From Haladaptatus sp. DYF46 (GTDB lineage Archaea > Halobacteriota > Halobacteria > Halobacteriales > Haladaptataceae), in NCBI RefSeq assembly GCF_021083305.1, contig NZ_JAJFAY010000001.1, positions 806,001 to 870,000 of the forward strand: 64,000 bases of DNA. Reading direction: 5' to 3'. The position numbers were made by a program, and so were the translations under genes. Within the stretch, counting starts at the first letter, position 1. Each line of letters starts with the position of its first letter. The notes beneath the pieces are model-generated. The model saw only the letters and a program-made list of their open reading frames with translations. It searched no databases and was not told the origin of the DNA. Below are positions 63,548-64,000 of this stretch, piece after piece.

Positions 63548-63622
63548 TGGGCGCTGCAGGATTTGAACCCGCGGCAACTTGGTCCGAAGCCAAGCACTCT
63601 GTCCAGACTGAGCTAAGCGCCC
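63548..63622 (-). tRNA. tRNA-Arg (UCG)
   Basis: On the minus strand the acceptor GGGCGCT pairs with AGCGCCC. The anticodon stem CTTGG/CCAAG encloses CTTCGGA (anticodon TCG), and the T-loop is GGTTCAAATCC. 75 nt; no CCA encoded. A TTTAAAAA box lies about 25 bp upstream (63647-63654). Confidence 0.95.
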
Positions 63623-63646
63623 GTACTCAACGATACTGGCCCCTTC

Positions 63647-63654
63647 TTTTTAAA
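63647..63654 (-). promoter_or_regulatory. TATA box for tRNA-Arg
   Basis: TTTAAAAA on the minus strand, 25-32 bp before the tRNA 5' end. Confidence 0.5.
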
Positions 63655-63692
63655 CGTCGTGGTTTCGTCTCGTGGAAATCGCATTCCGACCA

Positions 63693-63698
63693 TTTATA
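63693..63698 (+). promoter_or_regulatory. TATA box for the UbiA gene
   Basis: TTTATA 26-31 bp before the ATG at 63724; leaderless start. Confidence 0.5.
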
Positions 63699-63723
63699 CG
63701 GCGTGGCCCGAGTACGTCGCCGT

Positions 63724-64000
63724 ATGAGTACAGACGGACGTGCGAAGGGGTTGTTCGAACTCACACGTCCGGGAAACACCTTCGCGGCGGGCGTGCTCAC
63801 GTTCATCGGGGCGTTCGTCGCGGGTGGCGTCTTCACCGACTCACAGCCGGTTCAGGTCGCGGCGGCCGTGATGGCTACGTGGCTGGCGACGGGGGCGGGC
63901 AACGCCATCAACGACTACTTCGACCGCGAAATAGACCGCATCAACGCGCCGAACCGACCCATACCGCGCGGCGCGGTCTCACCGAGAGGCGGGCTGATTT
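63724..64000 (+). CDS. UbiA prenyltransferase, probable digeranylgeranylglyceryl phosphate synthase (3' partial)
   Basis: The first 92 codons are visible before the window ends. MSTDGRAKGLFELTRPGNTF opens the protein, a first helix follows (AAGVLTFIGAFVAGGVF), and the prenyl-diphosphate motif GNAINDYFDREIDRINAPNR (NxxxDxxxD) with PIPRGAVSPR identifies UbiA. In archaea it adds the second geranylgeranyl chain to glycerol phosphate in membrane-lipid synthesis. Exact substrate inferred from the haloarchaeal context. Confidence 0.88.
   Translation, partial: MSTDGRAKGLFELTRPGNTFAAGVLTFIGAFVAGGVFTDSQPVQVAAAVMATWLATGAGNAINDYFDREIDRINAPNRPIPRGAVSPRGGLI

Noticed and set aside
63217..63622. CRISPR array
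   Set aside because: Repeats are degenerate, unevenly spaced and identical to a tRNA end; there are no cas genes in the window.

Overview
The window is a chromosomal segment of a halophilic archaeon (class Halobacteria). The evidence is a GC-rich sequence with acidic proteins, leaderless genes with TATA-like boxes (TTTAWA type) about 26-32 bp before the start codon, Tat-exported cupredoxins, HalOD1 domains, an archaeal ribosomal-protein/RNA-polymerase operon, and the haloarchaeal form of the mevalonate pathway. The genus cannot be fixed from the sequence alone.

Layout. 1-8.2 kb: a partial LVIVD-repeat protein, a small membrane hydrolase, two solo HalOD1 proteins, DNA polymerase IV, triosephosphate isomerase, a DUF4349-type lipoprotein and an F420/LLM oxidoreductase, then a low-complexity block (7.49-8.15 kb) without a clear gene. 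8.2-16.9 kb: a hisC / AK6-type kinase / CDP-alcohol transferase operon, MBF1, a NAD-kinase-like protein, M28 and M42 peptidases and an orphan E1-alpha dehydrogenase subunit. 16.9-23.2 kb: a repeat-rich gap, a cupredoxin, small redox and regulatory genes, and a two-subunit pyruvate:ferredoxin-type oxidoreductase. 23.3-27.8 kb: a compositionally mosaic pair encoding a 1126-residue secreted PKD-type protein and a membrane-anchored partner. 27.8-31.4 kb: Mrp/NBP35, MoaA and an M14-like hydrolase.

31.4-40.3 kb is the core information-processing block: tRNA-Ser, S13-S4-S11-RpoD, tRNA-Leu, L18e-L13-S9-RpoN-RpoK-enolase-S2, then an oppositely oriented methyl-accepting-type signalling fragment, mevalonate kinase and isopentenyl phosphate kinase. 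40.3-46 kb holds a cytochrome bc-type complex (Rieske, split cytochrome b, a second cupredoxin and several small membrane proteins). At 47 kb phosphomevalonate decarboxylase completes the archaeal mevalonate route with the two kinases at 38.6-40.3 kb.

50.7-57.6 kb looks like a cell-surface glycoconjugate or anchoring cluster: an asparagine-synthetase-like protein, a type I phosphodiesterase/sulfatase-fold enzyme, a FemAB/GNAT-like transferase, a Tat-exported anchored protein and a convergent membrane M23 peptidase. 57.7-64 kb carries a zinc-rich ArsR-like regulator, a SnoaL-like protein, a BKACE enzyme with a Cys-rich partner, a lamin-tail-domain protein, a CMD/AhpD protein, an HtrA-like protease, and tRNA-Arg followed by three degraded copies of its 3' end. 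The window closes inside a UbiA prenyltransferase for archaeal lipid synthesis.

The best candidates for something undescribed are the PKD/membrane pair, the surface cluster, and the tRNA-Arg repeat array that may record serial integration events.
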